Source of the DNA: Acidobacteriota bacterium
GTDB taxonomy: Bacteria; Acidobacteriota; Holophagae; Holophagales; Holophagaceae
Length of the DNA stretch: 64,000 bases
NCBI GenBank assembly: GCA_016195985.1
Contig: JACPYP010000019.1
Coordinates: forward strand, 1 to 64,000
Direction of reading: 5' to 3'
Under the pieces are notes generated by a model. It was not told the DNA's origin and searched no databases. It worked only from the letters and a program-made list of their open reading frames with translations. The position numbers and the translations under genes were made by a program. Within the stretch, counting starts at the first letter, position 1; the number at the start of each line of letters is the position of its first letter. Below are positions 45,807-54,828 of this stretch, in pieces.

Positions 45807-45835
45807 GAAGAAGCCCGGCTTTGCCGGGCTTCTTC
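45807..45835. terminator. Bidirectional terminator hairpin, copy 1
   Basis: A 13-bp perfect stem with a TTT loop, 24 bases after the S9 hydrolase stop. It can serve that gene; the second copy at 45898-45926 can serve the convergent secDF transcript. Confidence 0.7.
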
Positions 45836-45986
45836 GTGGGGGTCCGGGGGTCTTCGCGCAGCGAAGCGGAGCGTGGAACCCCTGGGGGAACATCAAAGAA
45901 GAAGCCCGGCTCTGCCGGGCTTCTTCGCGGGGGTCCGGGGGTCTTCGCGCAGCCAAGCGGAGCGTGGAACCCCGGGGGAACATCAA
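45807..45986. repeat. Tandem 90-bp direct repeat with terminator hairpins
   Basis: Two near-identical copies, 45807-45896 and 45898-45986. Each starts with a hairpin (stem of 13 bp around a 3-base loop; 45807-45835 and 45898-45926) and continues with a conserved G-rich part containing a CTTCGC/GCGAAG inverted repeat, ending CATCAA. The unit resembles a mobile REP-like element; it fills the whole gap between convergent genes and touches the secDF stop. Confidence 0.85.
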
Positions 45987-48829
45987 GCATGCTGTTTGAG
46001 CTTGTCCTTGCCGCCGAACCACTGGTCCCAGTACACCACCACGGGCGCGGCAATGTAGATGGACGAGTAGGTGCCGGTGATGACGCCGATGACCAGCGGG
46101 AAGGCCAGATCGTGCAGGGCCGGGCCGCCGAAGAGCCAGAGGCAAACGGACACGAAGAGCACCGAGAGGGAGGTGAGAATCGTCCGGCCCAGGGTCTGGT
46201 TGATGGAATCGTTCACCAGTTTCGTAATGCTGGCCCGGCGGTACTCGGGCCGGTGGCTGTTCTCGCGGATCCGGTCGAAGACCACGATCGTGTCGGCCAT
46301 GGAGTAGCCCATGAGGGTGAGGAAGCTGGCCACCACGGGCACGTTGAACTCGTAGCCGAAGGCCGCGAAGAGACCCAGGGCCATGAGCAGGTCGTGGATG
46401 AGGGCCACGATGCCGCCCACGGCGAAGCTCGCAGTGAAGCGGAAGATCACGTAGACCAGGATGGCCGCCATGGCCAGGGCCACGGCCGTGAGCGTCTTGC
46501 TGGTCCACTCGCCGGAAATGCTCGGGGAGAAGCTTTCGTTCTTGCGGATGGCCACCGCGCCCAGGCGGTACGTGGTCTGGACCGTGTCCTTCACCGCCAC
46601 AGGCAGGTCCTGGGGCAGCTCGCTGAAGGCATGGTAGAGGCCCGAGGTCAGGCGATCGCGGCTGGCGATGATCTTCTCCGCCAGGGGAGTGTAGGTGGAG
46701 GTGAGGATCGTTTCGTCGTTGGCCGCATGCAGCGGGTTGGCCTTGGCGAGGGTGTCCGCCAGGGTCTTGGAGCCTTCCAGGTTCAGGGCGGGCAGCGGGT
46801 TGCCGGCGGCATCAGGATCCAGCTGCTTGAAGATGGCCCGCAGGGCGTTGGCCTGGACGGTGCTGTCCTTCTGGTCCCCCTCTTTGGAGGCCTTCACTTT
46901 CACTGCGAAATCGCGCACGGACTTGTCGGGGTTCTCGTAGGGCACTACGGTGGCGTCAGTGAAGCCTTGCTTGGCCAGAGCGGCCCGGATGGTCTCCGCC
47001 TCGATGTTGCCGCGGAACCGCACGGTCATGTCGTTGCCGCCCACGAACTGCATGCCCAGCTGGATGCGGTTGTTGTGGGTCAGGTTCCAGGGCCGAACGT
47101 AGAGCAGGCAGAGCACGATGATGCCCCAACTAATGGCCAGGGCCATGCCCTTGTACTTCATGAAATCGAAGGACGAGCCCTTGAAGAAGGTGTGGACGCC
47201 CACGGAGAGGGTCTTGGTGCCCGGATGCTGTTCCAGCACCCAGTCATAGATGAAGCGGCTGATGTAGATGCTGGTGAACAGCGAGGCCACCACACCCACG
47301 GTGAGGGTCACGGCGAAGCCCTTCACCGGACCAGTGCCGAAGATGAAGAGCAGCAGGGCCGCGAAGAGCTGGGTCACGTGGCTGTCCACGATGGTCCAGA
47401 ACACGCGGTCGAAGCCCGCATCGATGGCGCCGGGCACGCTCTTGCCCAGGGCCAGTTCCTCCTTGATGCGCTCGAAGATGAGGATGTTGGCGTCCACCGC
47501 CATGCCCAGGGTGAGCACGAAGCCCGCGATGCCAGGCAGGGTCAGGGTGGCGCGGAAAGAGCCCAACAGGCCCATCATCACGATGACGTTCACCACCAGG
47601 GCCGTGATCGCGTTGGCGCCGGACCAGCGGTAGAAGTAGACCATGAAGCCGATGATCACCAGGAAGCCCACCAGGGCGGAGGTCACGCCGGCGTGGATGG
47701 AATCGCGGCCCAGGCCGGGGCCGACCACGCCTTCCTCCAGGAACTTCATGGGGGCGCGCAGGGCGCCGCTGCGAAGCTGGCTGGCGAGGTCGTCGGCCTC
47801 CTGGGCGGAGAAGCTTCCGGCGATGCGCACCGCGCCGCCGATGATCTTCTCCTTGGCGCTGAGCTCCGTAACGATCTTGTGGTCCAGCACGATGGCGATG
47901 AGGCGGTTCTCCTCCGCCGCGATGCCGGTGAGGCGCGCGAAGTCGTCATCGCCCTTCTTGTTGAGGGTGAAGTTCACTTCGTTGGCTTCGGTCTGGGAAT
48001 TGGAGGCGCGGTGTGAATCGATGATGTCGGCGCCGTCCACCGCCACCCGGCTTTCCAGCAGCACCCAGCGGCTGATCTTCTCTTCGCCCGGCTTGGCCTT
48101 CACCACGGGCTGGCCCGCGCGGCGGGCCTGGCGCTCGCTTTCGATTTCCGGCAGCAGCTCGAATTCCGGGGGAATGGCGCCTTGGTAGGCGGCAAGCCCT
48201 TCTTCCTTGGTGGCGAAGTAGACCTGGGGAGCCTTGGCCACAAGCCGCTGCTCCAGGTGGCCGGGCGTGGCCAGCAGCTTCTTGATGCGCTCGCGGTCGC
48301 CTTCCTCGATGCCCGGGATCTCCACCACGATGCGGTTGCCTTCGGCGCCGCTGGCCGTGATTTCGGGCTCCAGCACGTTGGCGGGGTCGATGTCCCGGAT
48401 GCGCTTCTCGATGACTTCCAGGGCCCGCTTGTTGGCGTCGTCCTTCAGCTGCTTCTGGTAGGAATCCTTCTGGGTCAGGCGGAAACCGTCACCGTCCGCG
48501 GCCACCGAGTAGCCTGGGAAGTAGTCCTTGGCGACCTTCTCCACCGTGGCCTTCTGCTCGGCGCCCACGCCATCCACCCGCAGGACCGCGCCGTCCACGC
48601 GCACGGCGGCCCCGGGCAGGCCCTTCTCCTTCAGGCGGGAGATCAGCCGGTCCTTGCCGTCGCGCAGATCGGCGGCAAGGGCCTCCTGGCCCTGGACCTC
48701 CAGTTCGAAGTGGACGCCGCCCCGGAGATCGAGGCCCAACTTCACTTTGGACAACGGCAGGAAGAAATAGCCACAGCCGAACAGCACGGCCAGGACAACA
48801 GCGAGGCGCCAGAGGCTCCGTTTGGTCAC
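45983..48829 (-). CDS. secDF: SecD-SecF fusion protein-export subunit
   Basis: A 948-residue inner-membrane protein with both SecD and SecF halves in one chain. SecD part: VKLGLDLRGGVHFELEV, the first periplasmic domain and TLPGIAGFVLTLGMAVDANILIFERIKEEL. SecF part from about residue 590: MQFVGGNDMTVRF, then FLTLMGYSMADTIVVFDRIREN and SINQTLGRTILTS. Twelve membrane helices are expected. It uses the proton gradient to complete Sec translocation. It is downstream of yajC by 71 bases and in the usual tgt-yajC-secDF order. Its stop abuts the 90-bp repeat. Confidence 0.95.
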   Translation of the reverse strand: MTKRSLWRLAVVLAVLFGCGYFFLPLSKVKLGLDLRGGVHFELEVQGQEALAADLRDGKDRLISRLKEKGLPGAAVRVDGAVLRVDGVGAEQKATVEKVAKDYFPGYSVAADGDGFRLTQKDSYQKQLKDDANKRALEVIEKRIRDIDPANVLEPEITASGAEGNRIVVEIPGIEEGDRERIKKLLATPGHLEQRLVAKAPQVYFATKEEGLAAYQGAIPPEFELLPEIESERQARRAGQPVVKAKPGEEKISRWVLLESRVAVDGADIIDSHRASNSQTEANEVNFTLNKKGDDDFARLTGIAAEENRLIAIVLDHKIVTELSAKEKIIGGAVRIAGSFSAQEADDLASQLRSGALRAPMKFLEEGVVGPGLGRDSIHAGVTSALVGFLVIIGFMVYFYRWSGANAITALVVNVIVMMGLLGSFRATLTLPGIAGFVLTLGMAVDANILIFERIKEELALGKSVPGAIDAGFDRVFWTIVDSHVTQLFAALLLFIFGTGPVKGFAVTLTVGVVASLFTSIYISRFIYDWVLEQHPGTKTLSVGVHTFFKGSSFDFMKYKGMALAISWGIIVLCLLYVRPWNLTHNNRIQLGMQFVGGNDMTVRFRGNIEAETIRAALAKQGFTDATVVPYENPDKSVRDFAVKVKASKEGDQKDSTVQANALRAIFKQLDPDAAGNPLPALNLEGSKTLADTLAKANPLHAANDETILTSTYTPLAEKIIASRDRLTSGLYHAFSELPQDLPVAVKDTVQTTYRLGAVAIRKNESFSPSISGEWTSKTLTAVALAMAAILVYVIFRFTASFAVGGIVALIHDLLMALGLFAAFGYEFNVPVVASFLTLMGYSMADTIVVFDRIRENSHRPEYRRASITKLVNDSINQTLGRTILTSLSVLFVSVCLWLFGGPALHDLAFPLVIGVITGTYSSIYIAAPVVVYWDQWFGGKDKLKQHA

Positions 48830-48900
48830 GGGGCGCTCCTTACAGGAAGCGGACCGACGTCTGATCGAGAGGGGCGCCGGTCCGGAAGGTCATGGAGAGA

Positions 48901-49215
48901 TCAGTTCTGCTTGGTTTCGGGTTCGGTGGCCAGCGAGGCGACCGCCGTGCGGCGGGCCTTCACCACGGAGCTGCCCAGCTTCACCCAGATATGCTTGTCC
49001 TCGACGCGGTCGATGGTGGCGTAGAGGCCGGAACTGAGCACCACTTCATCGCCGGCCTTCAGCTTGGAGAGGCGGGCTTCCATCTCTTTGCGGGCCTTGC
49101 TCTGGGGCCGGATGAGAAGGAAGTAGAACATCAGGCCCATGCCGCCGATGAAGACGAACTGGGTCCAGCCCGGGGGGCCTGCTGCGGGGGTCTGCTGGAA
49201 CAGGGCGAAGGTCAT
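48901..49215 (-). CDS. yajC: Preprotein translocase accessory subunit YajC
   Basis: A 104-residue membrane protein with one helix (FVFIGGMGLMFYFLLI) followed by RPQSKARKEMEARLSKLKAGDEVVLSSGLYATIDRV, the YajC signature region. It associates with SecDF. The ATG at 49215 directly follows the tgt stop (TGAATG), so translation is coupled. Confidence 0.94.
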   Translation of the reverse strand: MTFALFQQTPAAGPPGWTQFVFIGGMGLMFYFLLIRPQSKARKEMEARLSKLKAGDEVVLSSGLYATIDRVEDKHIWVKLGSSVVKARRTAVASLATEPETKQN

Positions 49216-50364
<1,149 letters not shown>

Positions 50365-50382
50365 GACAGCAACCTGGCTTTC

Positions 50383-50400
50383 TTAACAATATTTAACAAT
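50383..50400. promoter_or_regulatory. AT-rich direct repeat between tgt and tonB
   Basis: Two TTAACAAT units 10 bases apart (50383-50390 and 50393-50400) in an otherwise GC-rich region, 19 bases upstream of the tgt start. It could be an operator or promoter element for either divergent operon; iron or Fur control of tonB is only a guess. Confidence 0.35.
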
Positions 50401-50493
50401 TCCATCCTTTTCCCGGCTTAAAGGATGTCGCGGTGATCATGAAAAAACAGATGAATACCGTATCTACGTGGGCTTGCAGGCAGTTTCTAAGGC

Positions 50494-50522
50494 TTGACCA
50501 ACCGCCGCCCCTTTGCCATCTT
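50494..50522 (+). promoter_or_regulatory. Possible promoter for the tonB operon
   Basis: TTGACC at 50494-50499, a 17-base spacer, and CATCTT at 50517-50522. The -35 is good and the -10 poor, giving a leader of about 100 bases before tonB. Confidence 0.3.
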
Positions 50523-50627
50523 AGCCGCTGGGCTTGCCCCAGTTCTTTTCCCTAAACCTTGTGGCCGAACCGGTGTTCCCGCTGGCTCGGCTTGTTTTTT
50601 TCCTCCTGGATCTTTCAAGGGAGTCGC

Positions 50628-51428
50628 ATGAGCAAAGATCCCCAGAAACCCGTTCCCGCCAAGTCGGCTGCCCCCGCAGAGACGCTGGAGGATTCCGTTT
50701 ACCGGTCCTCTCTCTCTGCCGGAAACGAAGCCATCAAGCGGGGCAATCCCATGGTCACCATCCCGACGACGGTGGCCATGTACGCGCTCTTCGGCTTCGT
50801 TGCCCTCCAGCTGGCCAAACAATCGTCAGTGGTCAAGGAGAAGCTGAAGACTGTGGGCATCGATATCAGCGAGAAGGCTGAAGACGCTCCGCCGCCGCCT
50901 CCTCCCCCCCCGCCTCCGCCACCACCGCCCCCGCCGCCGCCGATGGCCGCTGTCAGCTCCAAGGCTGACACGACCCCCATCGACCCCCGGCAGGAAGTGG
51001 TGCCCGAGCAGGCTCCGAAGGAACTGCCCAAGCAGGATCACTCCCTGGGCGGCGTCCCGGGCGGCGTTCCCGGCGGCGTTCCCGGCGGCGTCATCGGTGG
51101 TGTGGTCGGCGGTGTGGTCGGCGGCGTGGTCGGCGGTCAGGGCAAGGTCGTGGATTTCGACTTCAGCCAGATCAAGATCAAGTACCAGCCCCCCGCGCCT
51201 CCCTACCCCCCCCTCGCCAAGATCGCGAAGATCCAGGGCACTGTGGTGGTGGAAATCACAGTCGGACCTGACGGCGTGCCCACGTCGGCCGTGGCCAAGG
51301 AAGGCCCTCCCCAGCTGCGTCCTTCCGCCGAGGCCTACGCCATGATGTGGAAGTTCGAGCCCGCCATGCTGAACGGACAGGCCCAGTACGCCCGCTTCAA
51401 GCTGACGATGCCCTACCGACTCAAGTAG
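50628..51428 (+). CDS. tonB: TonB energy-transducing protein
   Basis: A 266-residue protein that carries proton-motive energy from ExbB-ExbD to outer-membrane receptors. A membrane helix lies at about 45-65 (TTVAMYALFGFVALQL), then a run of 18 prolines, a Gly-Gly-Val repeat segment, and a C-terminal TonB domain (PPLAKIAKIQGTVVVEITVGPDGVP ... MWKFEPAMLNGQ). The N-terminal cytoplasmic part is longer than usual. The ATG at 50628 has AAGGGAG. It begins an operon with exbB and two exbD genes. The Oar-like receptor at 56.5 kb is a plausible client. Confidence 0.93.
   Translation: MSKDPQKPVPAKSAAPAETLEDSVYRSSLSAGNEAIKRGNPMVTIPTTVAMYALFGFVALQLAKQSSVVKEKLKTVGIDISEKAEDAPPPPPPPPPPPPPPPPPPMAAVSSKADTTPIDPRQEVVPEQAPKELPKQDHSLGGVPGGVPGGVPGGVIGGVVGGVVGGVVGGQGKVVDFDFSQIKIKYQPPAPPYPPLAKIAKIQGTVVVEITVGPDGVPTSAVAKEGPPQLRPSAEAYAMMWKFEPAMLNGQAQYARFKLTMPYRLK
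50889..51139 (+). repeat. Proline run and Gly-Gly-Val repeats in tonB
   Basis: 54 bases of proline codons (50889-50942) and eight GGV-type units (about 51047-51139). They form a rigid periplasm-spanning linker; the second array is built from 12-bp units that could vary in number. Confidence 0.8.
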
Positions 51429-51479
51429 CCCACCCAACCCCGTCATCCACCTTTTCTCCTTCCCTCATAAGGAAACCTC

Positions 51480-52208
51480 ATGAACCTGCTTTCCTCCCCC
51501 CTCATGCTCGCCCTCGCTGAAGGCGGCCACGACAGCTTCTCCCCCAAAGAGCTCTTCATGGCGGCCTCCCCCGCGAACAAGGGGATCATCATCATCCTCT
51601 TCATCCTGCTGGCGTACCAGATCTACGTGACGGTCGAGCGTTTCGTCACCTACGCCCAGAGCAATGCGGCCTCCGACAAGTTCCTGAAGCTCTTCATGGA
51701 CACCCTCCGCCGCGGCGATTTCGAAGCCGCCAAGCGCGCCGCCACCACCCACAACAAGAGCCACGTGGCCCTGGTGCTCAAGCACGGCCTGGACATCTTC
51801 CAGTACGAGAAGCAGCTCAAGACCATGAACCCCAACCACGATGCCATCCAGCCCGTTGAGCGCGCCATCGCCCGCGGCACCGCCGAAGTCCTCGAGCTCC
51901 TCAAGAAGGGCATGAGCGGCCTGGCCACCATCGGCGCCCTGGCCCCCTTCATCGGCCTGCTCGGCACCGTGATCGGCATCATCAAGGTCTTCTCCGACCT
52001 GAAGACCAAGGGCGCTGGCGACATCAACGCGCTGGCCGGCTCCATCGGTGAGGCCCTGGCCACCACCGCTCTCGGCCTCATCGTCGCCATCCCCGCCGTG
52101 TGGATCTACAACCTGCTGACCAACAAGCAGGACGTCGTCGTCACCAACATCAACAATGCGGCCTCCCAGATGATCGACGAGTTCATCCGCCGCGAGAGCC
52201 AGAACTAA
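51480..52208 (+). CDS. exbB: Biopolymer transport protein ExbB (MotA/TolQ/ExbB)
   Basis: A 242-residue inner-membrane proton-channel subunit. Helix 1 (IIIILFILLAYQIYVTVERF) is followed by a cytoplasmic region and then the conserved GLATIGALAPFIGLLGTVIGIIKVF and GSIGEALATTALGLIVAIPAVWIYN helices, which carry the MotA/TolQ/ExbB signature. The ATG has AAGGAAA upstream. It starts 51 bases after tonB. Confidence 0.94.
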   Translation: MNLLSSPLMLALAEGGHDSFSPKELFMAASPANKGIIIILFILLAYQIYVTVERFVTYAQSNAASDKFLKLFMDTLRRGDFEAAKRAATTHNKSHVALVLKHGLDIFQYEKQLKTMNPNHDAIQPVERAIARGTAEVLELLKKGMSGLATIGALAPFIGLLGTVIGIIKVFSDLKTKGAGDINALAGSIGEALATTALGLIVAIPAVWIYNLLTNKQDVVVTNINNAASQMIDEFIRRESQN

Positions 52209-52266
52209 GCAGACTTTCCACCCCGTCCGGGGGCGCGAGCCCCCGGGCCATTCAGAGGAGCACACC

Positions 52267-52764
52267 ATGGATGCAGGTGGTGGCAAGAAGGGTGGCGTGA
52301 AGTCGGACATCAACGTCACGCCCCTCGTGGACATCGTGCTGGTGCTGCTGATCATCTTCATCGTGATCACGCCCGCGGTGAACAGCAGCGTGAAGCTGCC
52401 GCTCGCCAAGCACAGTCCCAAGGCCGAGAAGAACAAGGATGAGAAGTACCTCACCCTGCTCTTCCAGTCCAAACGCAACGACAAGTATGAAGTGATCGGC
52501 CCCGGCCCTGTCCTCATCGACGACAAGGACGCCAAGGACGAAGTCTTCTTCGTCAACAACGAAGCCCAGCAGCAGAAGCTCATCGACTACATCAACCGCA
52601 ACGTCTCGGCCCTGAGCCAGAAGGTTGTGTTCGTGAAGGCCGACGCGGATCTGCCCTTCAAATACGTCAACGAACTGTTCCAGGTCTGCCGGAAGGGTGG
52701 CGCCGACGAGGCGTCCATCGTCACCAGCGAAGACAAGGCCGAAGAGAAGAAAGGGGGCAACTGA
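52267..52764 (+). CDS. exbD: Biopolymer transport protein ExbD/TolR, first copy
   Basis: A 165-residue single-helix periplasmic-anchored protein. SDINVTPLVDIVLVLLIIFIVI carries the conserved channel Asp (Asp at the PLVD position) and the transmembrane helix. The periplasmic part has an insertion (about 45-90) rich in Lys/Asp compared with the second copy. The ATG at 52267 has GGAG upstream. Its stop overlaps the next start (TGATG). Confidence 0.92.
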   Translation: MDAGGGKKGGVKSDINVTPLVDIVLVLLIIFIVITPAVNSSVKLPLAKHSPKAEKNKDEKYLTLLFQSKRNDKYEVIGPGPVLIDDKDAKDEVFFVNNEAQQQKLIDYINRNVSALSQKVVFVKADADLPFKYVNELFQVCRKGGADEASIVTSEDKAEEKKGGN

Positions 52765-53261
52765 TGGACGCCGGCGGCCCCAAGGGCAAACAGAAATCCG
52801 ATATTAACGTCACCCCCCTGATCGACATCGTGCTCGTGCTCCTCATCGTCTTCATCGTGATGGTGCCCGGTCTCGACAAGGCCACCAAGGTGGTGGTGCC
52901 CCAGGTGGTGGTGCAGAACAAGCCCACGCCTCCCGACCCGAACAACATCCTGATCCAGGTTGACCAGGACGGGAACATGACCCTCCAGCAGGACAAGGTC
53001 GACGCCCAGGGCCTGAAGGACAAGCTTCCCGATGCCGTGATGCTCCAGCCCCTCGGCTACCGGAAGGTCTTCCTGAAGGTGGATGAGGACGTGAAGTTCC
53101 AGGCCATGGTGGATGTCCTCGACGCCATCCGCGTCGCGGGCGACATCGCCAAGAAGAAGTCCCTCGAACAGGTCGACAAGTTCCAGGGCCAGGACGGCGG
53201 CGATACCAAGGTCGCGGTCTCCCTCAGGAAGCGCGCCGCAGCCACCGCTCCGGTCAGCTAA
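52764..53261 (+). CDS. exbD: Biopolymer transport protein ExbD/TolR, second copy
   Basis: A 165-residue paralogue beginning MDAGGPKGKQKSDINVTPLI, with the helix DIVLVLLIVFIVMVPG. The conserved Asp is kept. The periplasmic domain differs enough from the first copy to suggest the two form a heterotypic ExbD pair rather than recent duplicates. Last gene of the operon; a strong terminator follows. Confidence 0.92.
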   Translation: MDAGGPKGKQKSDINVTPLIDIVLVLLIVFIVMVPGLDKATKVVVPQVVVQNKPTPPDPNNILIQVDQDGNMTLQQDKVDAQGLKDKLPDAVMLQPLGYRKVFLKVDEDVKFQAMVDVLDAIRVAGDIAKKKSLEQVDKFQGQDGGDTKVAVSLRKRAAATAPVS

Positions 53262-53279
53262 CGCCTGAAGGTCGTGAAG

Positions 53280-53310
53280 AAAAGGGCCCGCTTCGGGCCC
53301 TTTTCTTTTT
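53280..53310 (+). terminator. Rho-independent terminator of the tonB operon
   Basis: Perfect 11-bp stem (53280-53290 with 53294-53304) and CTT loop, followed by CTTTTT. It lies 18 bases after the second exbD stop. Confidence 0.93.
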
Positions 53311-53327
53311 GGGCCCGCCATATCCAG

Positions 53328-54098
53328 TCAATGGCTGATGGGGCCCGGGGAAACGGCGAAGTCATCGTTGAAGGCCGTTTCTTCCTTCCTGGTCGCGTAG
53401 GAGGCGTCCGAACCGCCGAAGAAGGTGCTGAACTGGAAGGCGTCGATGCCGAAAGCAGACGTATCCCGGAACCGGAAATCCTGCCGGTCGAAGGCCAGCC
53501 TTCCGTCGATCCAGCCCTGGACGATGCCGTCGTGCTGCCCGGGCGTATTCATCCGCACCCGGTGTTCGATCCAGTGCCAGGTGCCCGGCCTGAAGACAAC
53601 CGGCGCGCCTCAGCGTCCAGGCCAGTTCATCGCCGTAGGCTCCCGTCGTCGTTCCGGGCCCCCCAGCCAGGCCGTGCATTTTTGCCCTCTTTGACGAAGT
53701 CGAATCCGCTTTGGACCTTCACCCGGTAGGCCACGTACAGCTCCTCATGCGACTGGAGGGCTCCCCCCGCCCCGAACGGCGTGTTCCAAACCTCGCCTCC
53801 CCCGGGGTACCGGATCTTCATCGACCTTCCCCCCTCATAACCCTCGGGGCCTTCCACCACGCTGAGATAGCCCTCGTCCGGGCCATCGGTCCAAGGCGGC
53901 CGGTTCCAATCCGCCGCCAAGGTCGAAGGGCCGTACAACCCCACGGAATCCTGGAAAAGGTCGAGGAGAACACCCGAAGCGGCAAGGGGGAGAGGAGGTC
54001 GCCCCAGAGCCGCCGCCCCCGCAACCTTGGGTTCCGGCCAGCAGGACCAGCGCTCCCACAGCAGATGGCACCCCCCTCCAGCTTTTTGCCTGATTCAT
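53328..54098 (-). pseudogene. Frameshifted polysaccharide-lyase-like lipoprotein gene
   Basis: Reading the minus strand gives a lipoprotein signal (ALVLLAGTQGC) in frame one, then SGVLLDLFQDSVGLYGPSTL to FVKEGK in a second frame, then KMHGLAGGPGTTTGAYGD in a third, and finally GTWHWIEHRVRMNTPGQHDG to FGIDAFQFSTFFGG in another. The pieces form one protein in the right order resembling PL14-type lyase beta-jellyroll domains. At least three single-base changes are needed; one falls in the five-base T run at 53679-53683 of the plus strand. Either a decayed gene or assembly errors. It follows the SnoaL-like gene by 10 bases. Confidence 0.7.
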
Positions 54099-54108
54099 GG
54101 GCAGCATT

Positions 54109-54696
54109 TCAGGCCCTCCGGAGCTTCCGGAACGCCCATTTCGCCATGGCCCATGCGGCCCGCTCCACCACCACGATGCCCAGCACCAGGACCGCGGCAA
54201 GCCCCAGGATCCAGCCCTTGCGCTGCGAGACCGCCTGGCTGTAAGCCGAAAGGCTGTCGAAGCTGGTCCACTCGTCATGGATGCGGCCATCCACCACCCG
54301 CCACAGGGTGATTCCCTTCATGGCCACGCGGGCCCCCGTGGGAGGAAGCCCTCCGTAGCCAGCGCGGGTATGCGTGCCGCGGAAAATCCAGAGCGTGGCC
54401 ACCCAGTCTCCTTCGGCGATGGTCCGTTCCACAGTCATGGTGAGATCCGGGAAGGCCTGCTTCTCGGCCCGGACCGCCGCCTGATCCTCCGCCAGGCCCA
54501 CGGACTGGCGGAGGCCATGATTCTGAAAGTCCGGCGCGTAGATTTCATCTGCCACGGCGAACCGGCCTTGATTGAAGATTTCGTGGAACACCCGTTGGAC
54601 GACGGCCTTGTTCCGGGCCGGGCCGTCCGGCGCCTGGGAGGCCAGCGGAGTGGGGACAGCCAGGCACAAGGCGGCCAACACGAGGGACAGGCGCAT
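54109..54696 (-). CDS. SnoaL/ester-cyclase-like protein with C-terminal membrane helix
   Basis: A 195-residue exported or membrane protein. A signal peptide (about 1-20) precedes a SnoaL-like NTF2-fold domain: RNKAVVQRVFHEIFNQGRFAVADEIYAPDFQNH, AFPDLTMTVERTIAEGDWVATLWIFRGTH and WRVVDGRIHDEWTSFDSLSAY. A C-terminal hydrophobic stretch (GWILGLAAVLVLGIVVVERAAW) probably anchors it. No catalytic residues can be assigned. The gene may share its transcript with the frameshifted lyase gene downstream. Confidence 0.8.
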   Translation of the reverse strand: MRLSLVLAALCLAVPTPLASQAPDGPARNKAVVQRVFHEIFNQGRFAVADEIYAPDFQNHGLRQSVGLAEDQAAVRAEKQAFPDLTMTVERTIAEGDWVATLWIFRGTHTRAGYGGLPPTGARVAMKGITLWRVVDGRIHDEWTSFDSLSAYSQAVSQRKGWILGLAAVLVLGIVVVERAAWAMAKWAFRKLRRA

Positions 54697-54828
54697 GGAG
54701 CACCTCCGTAGGTTTTGAGGGGGAGATAGGGCCCTTTACGGCTGACCCTTCTCCAGGTTTAGCCCGCCGGCCTCCGAATCACCCCGGGGCCCTCTCAGGC
54801 CGCCGCCGGGCTTGGATGGCAAATCCCC

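Noticed and set aside
53362-53944. Two or three separate small genes on the minus strand
   Set aside because: They are pieces of one frameshifted lipoprotein gene and lack independent starts.
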